A DNA stretch of 64,000 bases from Leuctra nigra (Eukaryota; Arthropoda; Insecta; Plecoptera; Leuctridae). The stretch is taken from the NCBI GenBank assembly GCA_934045905.1, contig OW203768.1, positions 5,484,316 to 5,548,315 on the forward strand. The letters run 5' to 3'. Positions 23,503 through 34,700 of the stretch are shown piece after piece (the first letter of the stretch is position 1; every line of letters starts with the position of its first letter). The notes below the pieces were generated by a model that saw nothing but the letters and a program-made list of their open reading frames with translations, was not told where the DNA came from and did not search any database. The translations under genes and the position numbers were made by a program.

Positions 23503-26500
23503 TCATTTGTATTTTTGCTGGAAGTCGATGTAACGTTTGATGTCCTCTTCCGAGATGGACTTCTGGGTGGAAGTGATTGCCTTCTCGAAGTCGACTTTGT
23601 TGACGTCACGAGGCACGATCTTGTACGGCAGGATCAGTTCCGCCGTGGCTCGGATTGCTCGAGGGTGGTGGCTTGACACGGGAGTCCACATGCTGCCTGT
23701 AACCGAGACTGATGTGAGTGCGATTACTGATGGCTAGAGTTGTATTGAAATGCACTGATTATAATATCTGGCAATGTGATGATGTGTATTGAAACAAAAT
23801 GAAACTTGATCTGCATGCTTTGGAAACTTACTGGAGGTGGGGTTGACAAGTCTACATTTGTCTAGAACATTCCAATCTATCAGAATAAAACAGTTTTTGG
23901 TTACCTATGCATTTGCAGTAGTAGTAGATGCGCGTCGACAGCAAGGTCATTTTGTGCACTTTAGGTTTTATATTTGTTGATCATATATGGAGGTCATAGG
24001 GAGGAGTCAACCAAATGAGCCCGGCCCGGAGGAGTCCAGCACTGGTGGGAGGGCCAGGCCAGAATGGGGACGGACCGAGGGGCGAGAGGGCTCGGGCTGG
24101 TGGGACCTGATTTTGGGGGGAAGTTCGCGTCAAGGTGGGAGGCCGGACCGCAAATTCAGGGGAGGGCATGAGTAGGTCGACCCTGGCTGCTCTTTGTCTG
24201 GACCTCACCACTGACCTGTCCGGCATGGGTAGCCCTTACACATGAGCGTATGCTCGCCGGCTTAGCTGCAGTGGATCATTGGCCAACACAAACCCCACCA
24301 CCGCGTAAAGGTGGCAGCCGTCGGGGGGCTCAATATTTGAACAACATGTTTGTTAGGTAACAAGAAATGGATTTATTATACAATCATGAAAACTTTAAGA
24401 AAACATTCATTCAAAGGAGAAAATGGTAACTAACCAGTTATACGTTCAATTTTACAAATTTTTCAACTTGCTGACTCTTAGTGTTATTTAAAGATTATAG
24501 AGAGGATGCAATCTCTCATCGAGCCAACGCTTGAGTCCAAGGCCATGAGACCGAGGCCTGGACGTTGAAAGCTCCGAGCCATCTCGAGGGAAGAGGAACC
24601 CGATGTCTGTCACCTTGAATGATCCAGTGGGTGGCGGAGCTGATCTCCCGCACGGGCTCCATCAGCGCACTCTGTGTGAGAGCGGCGAGGTCGGAGCCGG
24701 AGTAGCCGCTTGTCAAGCCGGCAATGCTCTCCCAGTCATCGTCCGTCAGCGACATTTTCAACTCCCCGGTGTGGGCTTTGATGATGTTCAAGCGCGACTC
24801 TCTGGGGAATTACGAGAAGACTTTAATCTGTTGGCGTGCATTTTGTGCATTCATTTTGTACCACATACCAGGTACCCATTGCATTGGAAATTTCCGATTT
24901 AATGGGGTCGTTAAATGAAGGAGTAAAAGTAAGTCAAAATACATTCGTCGTCTTTATAATGAGAATTAAAATGGCTTATTCGTTACAACTTTTCGTCTGC
25001 AATTAATCCCGAAAAAAGTGTTTACAAAAAAGGCATATTGATCATTCTCCTCAGTCTTTACACAGTCATTCATAGTTACAAAGCCATAAGCAGATTGTCA
25101 CCTGTCCGGTAGGGGAATGTACACCCTCCTCTGGAACCTCCGGATAAATGCCGGATCAATGTCCCACGGGCAGTTGGTCGCAGCGATGAGGAACACGGTC
25201 GCGCTGAGCGTGTTCATGCGACTTAGTAGCTCGTTCTTGAAGCGTCGCGTCGAAGTGTCCTCGCCCGACCGTCGCTGGCCGCACATTCCGTCAATCTCGT
25301 CCATGAACACGACGACTTTCTCAGTTCCCGAGTTGATGGTTTGGAACAACTCGCGGATCATCCTGAAAGTTTTCGTAGATTATGAAGTAACAAAACAATC
25401 AGCAGATACACCCAACAAATCATAAGACACTAGTGACTGATGTGCGAGTGATTATTATTTTCTTGATAAAAGAAATGTGTTAAATATATTTCAATATTAG
25501 CGACTTAAAATGTCAATAACTCTTAAAGCTCTTGACCGATTAGGAAAAACTTGTAAAACCTGAAAAAAATTGGTCCGTGCGATAATAAAAAATTTGAACT
25601 TGATCAGAATGATCAGACAAACAGTTCATCTTGCTTTTCTTCCAATTGGAGGATTTTGCGCTAGAACTATACTCATGACTGCTGGTGGCATTTGTAGTAG
25701 AACCTAGTGTGTTCTAAGATTTCATATCAAACCTTCTATCATATTGAGTAAAATATTTAAATGAACTCACTTTTCGGACTCGCCCATCCACACTGACAAT
25801 AGATCTGCACTTGTGATGCAGTATATGGCCGCTTGTATCTCCGCTGCAGCGGCATGAGCCAGCTTGGTCTTTCCCGTGCCCGGAGGCCCGTAGAGCAGCA
25901 GATGCTTCCACGGTGTGCGGCCATCTGATTGATAACAGACGTCAGCGAGACGCTCGGAGTGACAGCAAAATGAGGATACATCACATAGTACTTACTCATG
26001 AATAAGCGAGGGAACTTTGACGGGAAAATCACAGCCTCCTCGATAATCTTCTTTGCTTCAATCAGACCGATAACTGTATCCAAACCACCGTCATTCGGGT
26101 ATATTTTGCAGGATGCGATGGTATCTTTGCGAGCATCTGGTTCGGAATGAAAGGAGGATATAATAGTATTGACTTGACAAGTTTGATACTAATTCTGTTA
26201 TGGTGAATTTTTTACAAACTTTGATATTTATCAGCTGGCGCCTCAGAATTTGCCGGACGTGCTACCGGGACAAGACTGGTGGAATTCACCAACTCATCAT
26301 AAGGTGATGATATATTATGCAAAACCATTCTAGTTAAAATTTCAAAATGTTGCTTTACTTCTGGCATTATCTCATTCACAATCTTGTCAAGATATTCCTG
26401 TAAAACATTTTACAAGATTAAAAAATTGAAAGGATATTGAAGATTGAAAATGACGTGTTTATTTTAGTACCTAGATTAGTTGGGTAGGTATAGGAAGGTA

Positions 26501-27566
26501 TAGGGGAAGAAGGTACTTAATTCAATCAAATTATAATATTTTTGATATGTGGAAGTAAAATGCTGACCTGTGACGACAAATAATTTCCCTCCAAGGCAAA
26601 TTGATATTTTACTAAATAAAATCTAAATACCTCTAGCTTTGTATGAAGAAAATATGATTCGTGAATGTGCAACTTTTTTCTCAAGTAAGAGAGTAACATG
26701 GACATTGTCCAACAAAGAAGCAGGAAATGTCCAGACAGCCAAAATGAAATTCCTCAGAAGCATCGCTGGAATATCGAAGATGGAGAAGCAAAGAAGTACT
26801 GACATAAGGAAGAAGCTAGGTGTTGAGAGCCTCAACTATAAGATAGGAAGAGATAGACTGCGCTGGTATGGTCATCTTAGAAGAATGGATTCCAAAAGGA
26901 TACGAAGAGGGAATTTGAAAGAGCGAGAGAGCTGGAAAGCAGAAGGGGCAGACCGAGAGCGAAGTGGGAGAACCAGGTGATGTAGAGGAAAGAGGTGAGG
27001 AGTGGGGAACAGTGACTGCAGGAAGATTGTGGGAGGACAGAGAGAGATGGAGACACATGGTGGAGAGGCATCAGCCAGAAGACGTAGAGGAGGAAGACGA
27101 AGAAGAAGAGTGTGTTGTGTCTGAAGCGAAGGCCCAAGATTGACGGTGGAATTCCACCCCCCGACCCGACATTGTGTTGGAAACGGGCGACAGATATTTG
27201 TTATAAGAGAGTATAACTTACAGCAACGCGCACATCTGGCTCTAAGTTTGCAGCTTCATACGTCATTTCCATAGAACGCTCAAATAGCTCCAATATCAAA
27301 CCAAGGTTTTTAGGCGAGACATTAACATAATGATGTATCATTTCCCAGAGACTGGAAAATAAGGAAATGTAGGAAATCAGTGTTGTTGTGCAAAACATTG
27401 AAGATTATTTTCTGAAGGCAAGAGAACACAAATGGCAAGTGGAAAAATTTTAACTAAACAATTTTGGACTTATAATATATAAGAAATATTTAGAACTTCT
27501 ATAAATGTGCACTTACAACACCACAATCTCCCTGTATCTCTCTACAGGCAGATCTTCAAACTCCAT
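23503..27566 (-). CDS. Divergent Vps4-like AAA ATPase
   Basis: Eight exons join in phase to 431 aa: 27517-27566 (ATG), 27222-27351, 26220-26397, 25996-26136, 25771-25924, 25102-25362, 24614-24801 and 23503-23696 (TGA). All junctions are GT/AG. One full AAA cassette: Walker A GPPGTGKT (179-186), pore-loop W-M-G in SVWMGESEK, Walker B VVVFMDEID with D239-E240, sensor-1 AATN (278-281), arginine-finger RRF (292-294), sensor-2 GYSGSD and the Vps4-type ATHW turn. The C-terminal helix FEKAITSTQKSISEEDIKRY fits the Vps4/katanin clade. Length is close to Vps4 (~440 aa). The N-terminus is helical but only weakly like a MIT domain, and the beta-domain segment between ATHW and the C-terminal helix is short. 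Vps4 disassembles ESCRT-III; whether this diverged protein does so is inference. Katanin/fidgetin relatives are less likely. Confidence 0.85.
23985..24345. repeat. GC-rich repeat-like island in a Vps4-like intron
   Basis: This segment of about 360 bp is strongly GC-rich against AT-rich surroundings, ending in ggtggcagccgtcgggggg. It has no open frame of interest on either strand. It looks like the untranslated end of a non-LTR retrotransposon, but the family could not be named. Confidence 0.35.
26696..27203 (+). mobile_element. 5'-truncated LINE copy with 10-bp target-site duplication
   Basis: taagagagta occurs at 26686-26695 and 27204-27213. The insert encodes the LINE C-terminal region (AKMKFLRSIAGISKMEKQ, RLRWYGHLRRMDSKR), then frameshifts, and ends in the 3' tail cgacccgacattgtgttgg. 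That tail is shared with the copy ending at 39413. It lies in intron 2 of the Vps4-like gene, on the opposite strand. Confidence 0.88.
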
Positions 27567-28700
27567 GGTTTTTAACCTAGGATCAAAACTTCAGAAGAAA
27601 TTGATTTGAAGAGCACAGCCTTCTTCAAGTAGACTTCTTGAAGAAAGTGAAGAAAGAACATTCCAAAGTCATATTTGAATTTTCCACAGCCTCCTGTATA
27701 CATAGTAATTAATCTGGGATGGGATCATTTTAAAAAAGATTCCAAAACCAGAGAAAATGCCCCTGCCTGCCTACACATTGCTTCTTCCTAGATATTGTTT
27801 GCATTAATTTTGTTATTTGAAGAAGTTGTCAGGTTGAATAGGAAAAAGGAAGATGTGTGTGAAATGAATAAATCTAATAGAATTCTTTACATACCGTCAT
27901 AGATATTTTATTATTTTCATTATTTACAGTTTATTGCATTTCAAATTCCATGATATGTAACAACATTATATAATATTATGTAATATAACTACCAACCAAC
28001 CTAACACTGATTTGTTCAATGTATCGTTAAACTTATAAAATTTAAAGGACAAGACAATCTATGTCCCTTGACATTAACAACCTAATAAGTTGTAACCGTC
28101 AGACCTACCTTCCCCCTGAGGTAGTGGAAGAGTGTTGGTAGGTAGCTACTTTAGTATCCTAATATTTGGAGCTAAAGGGGTCTTGCTGTATCACAATTTG
28201 ACATTTGCTCATGAGATTGCTTTCCACGTCCCGTGCTAACTAGATATTATCTACTACATACTAAGATTATTGCTTTATTTATGAGATATATATATATATA
28301 TATTTATATTATATAATAATTATTTTATTTAGGTCTGGTTGTACAATGTCCTGATCAAGTTAGTGGTAGGCTAAATCGATGGTGAAGTTGGTGTGGTAAT
28401 GGCACAGCCATGTATACACAGTTAAATTCACTTTAGGCTAAAGTAAATTCTACCTTTCGTTATCGGGCCATTATACAACCGGACCTTAGGAATATTAATT
28501 AAAATTATCCTTGGCAATGATTTCTATCGGCAGCTAACTGGATTGTGATGGCTAGAGTTTTTGCAGATTGTTGGTAACCAAAACACTTGATATTATAGAT
28601 TTTGTGTGTACGTTCTTCAGATATCTACATTATTCTTACAAAAATGCACTTCTTTTATTGAATAATCGTGGTATTTCTTGTAAAAACGGAATGTAAATCA
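27567..28700. other. Spacer between the Vps4-like start codon and the ITPRID-like stop codon
   Basis: About 1.1 kb separates two genes on the same strand. It should hold the ITPRID-like 3' UTR and the Vps4-like promoter. A (ta)n run is at about 28288-28320. No further gene seen. Confidence 0.5.
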
Positions 28701-31700
28701 CTACTTCGGGACGACCATGTCGTGCAGCAGTTTGCGAATGTCCGCGAGTTCTTGGCTGTTCCGCTCGATGAGGGACGCCAGATTGCGGTGGCTGTCCTGC
28801 ACCAGGCTGAGGACCTCGCAGCAAGATGGCGTCTCCAAGCAGGCGAGCTGCGACGACTCGTCACTGAGGCTCTCGAGCTGGCGACGGAGCCGGGTTTGCT
28901 GGCGGAGAAGAGCTGTCATCTGTAACAGTCATTGAACAAAGCCTGTAAGATAATATCGTCAGCGTGCGGCATACAACAAAAACTCATGCATTTTTAAATA
29001 TTGAGGTTGCTGAAATATAATTTCACGTAGAAATTGACTTCACGAGTGTTTGCAGTACAGTCACCATCAAATGTTCACTGGTACTTTCACAAACATTTCT
29101 ATAAATTAAGCATTACAAGGTTAAAACATGATGACACTACCACAATATTCATTGTGTTTATCTTATTTTAACTTTTAGGAACCGACATGTACAAATATTA
29201 AGTTATCAAAAATGTTATAACATACGTAGGATTAATGAGGAAATATTAATATTGATTCATTGATTTTATTTCAGAAAAATATAATGCAATTATTAACTTT
29301 TTAATTTCATGGATTTTGTAACTGCTGTTGACATGATACTTGATCTGCTTACAACTTTTAAGTTGGTAAGACTGAGCAATATCACTGCATTCACTGCTGA
29401 CTTATCCTTCTACATTCATGACTGCAAAATGCCCCATCATGTACGATGTAGATGAAGGGCAACTGAACGTGTTGATGGAGTAGTGTGAAGTACGCACCTG
29501 TGATGTGATGGTCGGCAAGCCGGTAGCCGTCGGCTGTTCGTCCAGCAAGTCCGCCACTCGTCTCAGCTCGATGGCGACGAGCTCCCTCAGTCGGCGCAAC
29601 GCCTCGATGTCGCAGCGAGCCTCCATCAGGTCGCTGTCGGGAGTGTCGCGACGCAGTTGCATACCGTACGAGCCCACGGCCAGGCGCACGGCCGTGTCGC
29701 GACAGTTCGTGGCTTGCAGGCCGCGACGCTGCAAGCAAGAACACTTTACCAAATGACCAAGTTTGTGGGAAAGTTTATCGGTGTTATTTGAACACCTCAC
29801 TTACATGGTTTTTAACAATATCCAGGCGAACCGGGGCTTGATTCAGCCGTATATCGCACATTCCTTGTTATAATTCTGACTCGGCTGGAAATCATCCATG
29901 AAACTACGAGCTTAATCACTTTGTTAAAAAACAAACTAAACCCATTGATGCAATGCTGAAAGTTTAAAATACTACCTAATCTATACCCTCACCCGTAATC
30001 CTCATTCACAAGCAAGTAGTTCTGCAAAAATCAGTATCAAGTACATGTCGTGTATGCAAGATTTGATTGATCTGACAATACATTGTCACAGTCGCTCGAC
30101 CGCCGTGATAGATACCTTGAGTTCGAGGACGAGTTCGTCAAGGTCGCTCTGCTCCTGATCCATGCCCGTGCAATCCCCGACGTCCTGATCGAGGAAGCCG
30201 CTCGAGTCCGAGCGAACCCGCAGCAGTGGCGCCACCGTACCACGGCGCATCTGCCGAGCACACCGACAATTACCAACACTGCAAGCGTCGGTACAACGTC
30301 AGCGATAAGAAACAAACCCAACTCAACTGCAACACTGACTATGACCAAGAAATGCATTGTTTTATAGAGATTATATCTTCCAGTATGAGTTATCAACGTC
30401 CAACTACTACGAGAGTATCTTTCTGGAGTTTTCAAAACTACGTAAATTGTTATAAAAATTGAATTTCTTATTCAACACTCATATTGTTCCAATACGATGT
30501 ATTTCTAAATATTACTGATGATAGATAGAAGCAACTGATATTTTTTAATGAAGATAAGATAATCATCTGTACAGCCTTCCTGATTACTGATTAGATACAT
30601 CAAGAAGATCAATGATTTTATTGATAGTATCAAGGCCACAGAAACATTTTTTGACAAGAGGGAGCACTATGAAAGTCTCTCCCTTGTATTTAAAAATGTG
30701 TTGCAAAAAAGATTTGCTGATGAAATGAATGAAGTAAAAGGAAGGAGATTTGAGTTAGTAGCATTAGTCAGTACAGCATGCATTGTTGTGTTAGGTTTGT
30801 TATTCGCATCAGCCCACCGAGCCCAATGCACAGCACACAAGATCGTTTACCTCTCGCCTGCAAAGTGGCTCTACCACTTCTTGCCGAGTCTCCTCCACCT
30901 TCTTCTCTTCTTGCCGCTGCGTCTTCTTCTCTTCCACCGCTGGTTTTGGCCGCAGCTGCAAATTCTTCTCCAGTTCTATCTTCCTACAGGGATTAACGAT
31001 CTCCTCCAAACAGGGACTTTTCTCTCTGACAACATCCATCGTCTCTTCAGAACTTAATATCTCTGGTAGTTTAGCTGAGTTGTCTTGCGAGTCGCTACTC
31101 TCTCCCACGAGGAGAGTCTCTTCTGCCCGGGACTCTGGCAAGGTCTGCAGCCCGAGATCGGCGGAGAGTTCGTCGACGTGGTGCTGGCGCTTTAGACTGC
31201 CGCGGCGATGTTGCACGGCGCTCACTGGCTCCTCGGGCGCCTCTATGTCGCGCTCAGGCGTCTCCTCAATGGACTCGTAACGCGTGAAGTTACGAGGAAA
31301 GTCCGTCTGCGGGGGAATACAAATGTATCAAAAAGGGTACCACGATATCTATAAAAATTTTATATATAAATTATTTAATACTGATTTAAAATGAAGCAAT
31401 TTTATTTTGAGGATCAATTTCCATACAAGATTAGGAGATTATTCTTGAAAAATTTAAAACTATTCATGAAAAAACAAATGCTCAGCAAATATTTAAAAAT
31501 TTGCTTTGGTACCTATATAAAATTGCAATCAACTAGTACAATAATCCCAAATTGTTAACTATTATAGTTTTGCCTGCTTTTGTCTATGAAATCAGTAGAT
31601 ACTAAATAATGAATGATAAAGCCTGTAAATCTAGAATTTCTGTACATGAATGAATACAAGTCACTTCTATGAAATAATAAGGTGTAGATGGATGGTTGTG

Positions 31701-34700
31701 AGACTGACCTTGGGACTCGCCGCATCCCAGCCGCCGAGCCTCGGCAGATCCCACGAGAGCTGCGACAAGGACGCTGCGTCGCTGCTGTCCACGCTGGCGC
31801 TCCGACTCGACGTGGAGAAGGCCGGTGCCGCCGTCACACTGCTCTCCACGTCTGCGGGCAAGAAGACACGCACTCAGTTCCTGCCACTCGAGGATGTGGG
31901 GAATAGGAACAAATTCACAGAAGTTCACTTCAGAATATTAACCCCCAGGTCAACAGGATGTCTCGAAAATAAATGTTCATGGACCGCTTTGTCAAAATGT
32001 ACATAACATTAAATTTTCCAAAAATTAGATTCCAGTATATATTTGACATTAGAAAGTAGAAACCCAGATAGAAAAACTATGAAGATTCAATTTTGTATCA
32101 AACTTAATACGGTTAGTATTTCTGAACTCGGCTGTTTCCGCAGCATTTGGTGACTGGTTGCGATGTTTTGCCGGACGGCTAGCGAAGAGTGAGTGGGGGA
32201 GGAAAGTTAAGGATTTGCGTAAAATGAGCAGATTACCGGCATCCTTTTCTCTACTGTTTCCTATCTGTTGGTACATTTAACCCCATTTTTAGTTGATCCC
32301 AAATTGCATTTCACACAAATTCTTAAATTTAACTCTGCTTGCCTCAACAAATGTCGCAAATGGCCATCACCAAGAACACAACACAGAGAAGAAACTGCTT
32401 AATCCAAACGACCTTCAACCAGCAGGCCTTAAGAAACTTGTAACTCGAAGCTTTTACTCAGGTTTTCCTTCCCTGAACTATGCTGAAGCTGTACTTCCTG
32501 GATGTGTATCTGCCGCAACTCACCGATGCCGGGAGCGATGACCCCGGAGTCGCTGTCGTCGCTGAAGCTGCGGACCGTGGAGGACATGTCGGGGACGAAC
32601 TCAGCCTCGTCGCTGCCGCTCTGACTGCCCGGGATCGGGGACTTGCGCAGCTCCAGCATGTGGCCGTCGCCATCGAACGTGAAGCTGCGCTGCCCGATGA
32701 TCATCTTCTTCCGAGGCACCTGAACAAGGACCACATTTACAATAAGAGAGCTCCGATTTAGAATTTATTCATAATTTACATACAAATCGAAATGTGACAA
32801 GCATGGACACAAAAAGTCAACAGATGCATCTTGAGGGCTGGGTGATCTTCTTTGTTTACCTTTTTATCGTGTTGGTTTTCTGTAAAAATCTATCAAGGTC
32901 AATTGTTTCAAACTTCCACAGTTTCCCTTTGTCATTCTAAATGGTTATTCCTAAACTCCTGAGTGAACTATGAATACATTTGAACTGCAAAGAATGATCG
33001 GAACTTGGCATTTTCAACAAAGCTCAGCAAACGAAGTTCCGATCCTTGGAAACATTTCATACGAATATTTTGAACCAACTGTAAGTATCCGGATGACGCT
33101 CACCTCCGGTGACTTCCCGCCCTGGTCGTCTAGGAACTGCCTGTTGTCGGGCGTGAGAACACTGGAGGGCAGGACATTCATGACCTTGCGAGCTGCACGG
33201 GAGAACCTCTTGCCGGGCGTCGACGGAGGACTGGCGGACGTCGACTTACCGACACGCAGCTTCTCCATGATCTTGGCCACGATGACCGACGGAGTCCGAT
33301 ATCCGGGACCTGTGCATCAACATCCGTTAGTGTCGCGTCCTGAGAGTGATCTGTCTGCGGCATGCGGCATTCATCGTGTTTGCTAGTTCAAGGGGTGGAA
33401 TAACCAAACATCTTTATACTCTTAAAACTTGTTTGAATATCGAGTAATAAAAATTAAACCCTGAGATAAATACTATGAAATTATTGATTCTGCAAAACAA
33501 TATTTAAGTACCTATCTAATTTAACTTTTTAAATCATACTATTTCTCAGACTAGAATGTTTGCATTTATAGAAGGTAAAAGGAAAAAAAAATAGAAACTG
33601 AAAACTATCAATCAAATTTGATTTCCAACACACTTGAATATGGTTTTCCACCCCCTTGATTCAACTTATAAATTGCACTACTGATGTGAAAGTGTAGACA
33701 ACTCCGTCTTAAATTGCAAAGAACAAAAATAAATCAAAGAATGCAAACTGAAGAAAAAATATCAAGAATACATATCACCTGATCTCTTATTGTGACATTT
33801 ACAGATAGTTATTTATTTAAATTTTTGATAGCAAATACAAAATGGTATGAATCATATGAATCAGTAAACAATACAAAAAAGAACAGGCTCAACAGAGTTA
33901 AAATAAAACTCTACAATGCTAACTACTCTGCAAAGAGCAGACAACCAAGTCCTTGACAGAAAGAAATGACAACCAAGTCCTTGACAGAAAGAAATGACAA
34001 CCAAGTCCTTGACAAAAAGAAACGTCAATCTAATTTGAAACTGTGTGAGGAGATTTTTAGTAAACAAATGATAAAATTGAGACAGAAAATGTGATCCAAA
34101 AGCTATGGATTTCTGGGCAGGAGGTTGAAATCAAGATTCAAGGACTTGATTTTGATTGGTGCAAATCTGCAATAAGCGCTGAGCAAATGAAATAAATACA
34201 AATACAGAAAAATGTTAAAAATGAAACTGATGAGCAGGGTACCAACATGAAAAAATAATAACAACAATAGGTACATTAAGAAACCTTCCTAGGTACATAC
34301 ATGATACAAGGAAGGTACATAATCAAATAATAATAATAATAATAATAATAATTAATAATAAATAACCACATGGATGCAAAACCATAATGAAACTAAAATA
34401 CAGAGAAGCTTGAGCAAATAAAACCCGTAGCTGCAGCAATCTAGATGTACGGTTCATGCTCAAACATGACTCCAACCCCCTCGAAATCAGCTGCTAAAAC
34501 GTGTCAACTAAATACAGCAAAAAGAACTACATACTAAATAAAATACAAAAACAATATTAAATGGCACATTGAAGACTATAGTTACTGTCTGTCATATCTT
34601 TTAAACAGAAGTTAAGTAGTGAATGTTGTTGTTTACTGCTCAACGGCAGGATATGTTAATTAATTCCTGTTCATAGCTTCAACAGACAGTTACTATTCAA

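Noticed and set aside
24516..24613. Reading-through of the Vps4-like exon to a stop at 24516
   Set aside because: The frame after 24614 has no Vps4 similarity, while the GTGACA donor there joins in phase to the conserved C-terminal exon at 23503-23696.
30698..31057. Plus-strand frame opposite an ITPRID-like exon
   Set aside because: It is antisense to a coding exon that is in phase with its neighbours.
33940..34023. Direct repeats that could suggest a CRISPR-like array
   Set aside because: The 28-bp units are contiguous with no spacers and sit in a eukaryotic intron; this is a minisatellite.
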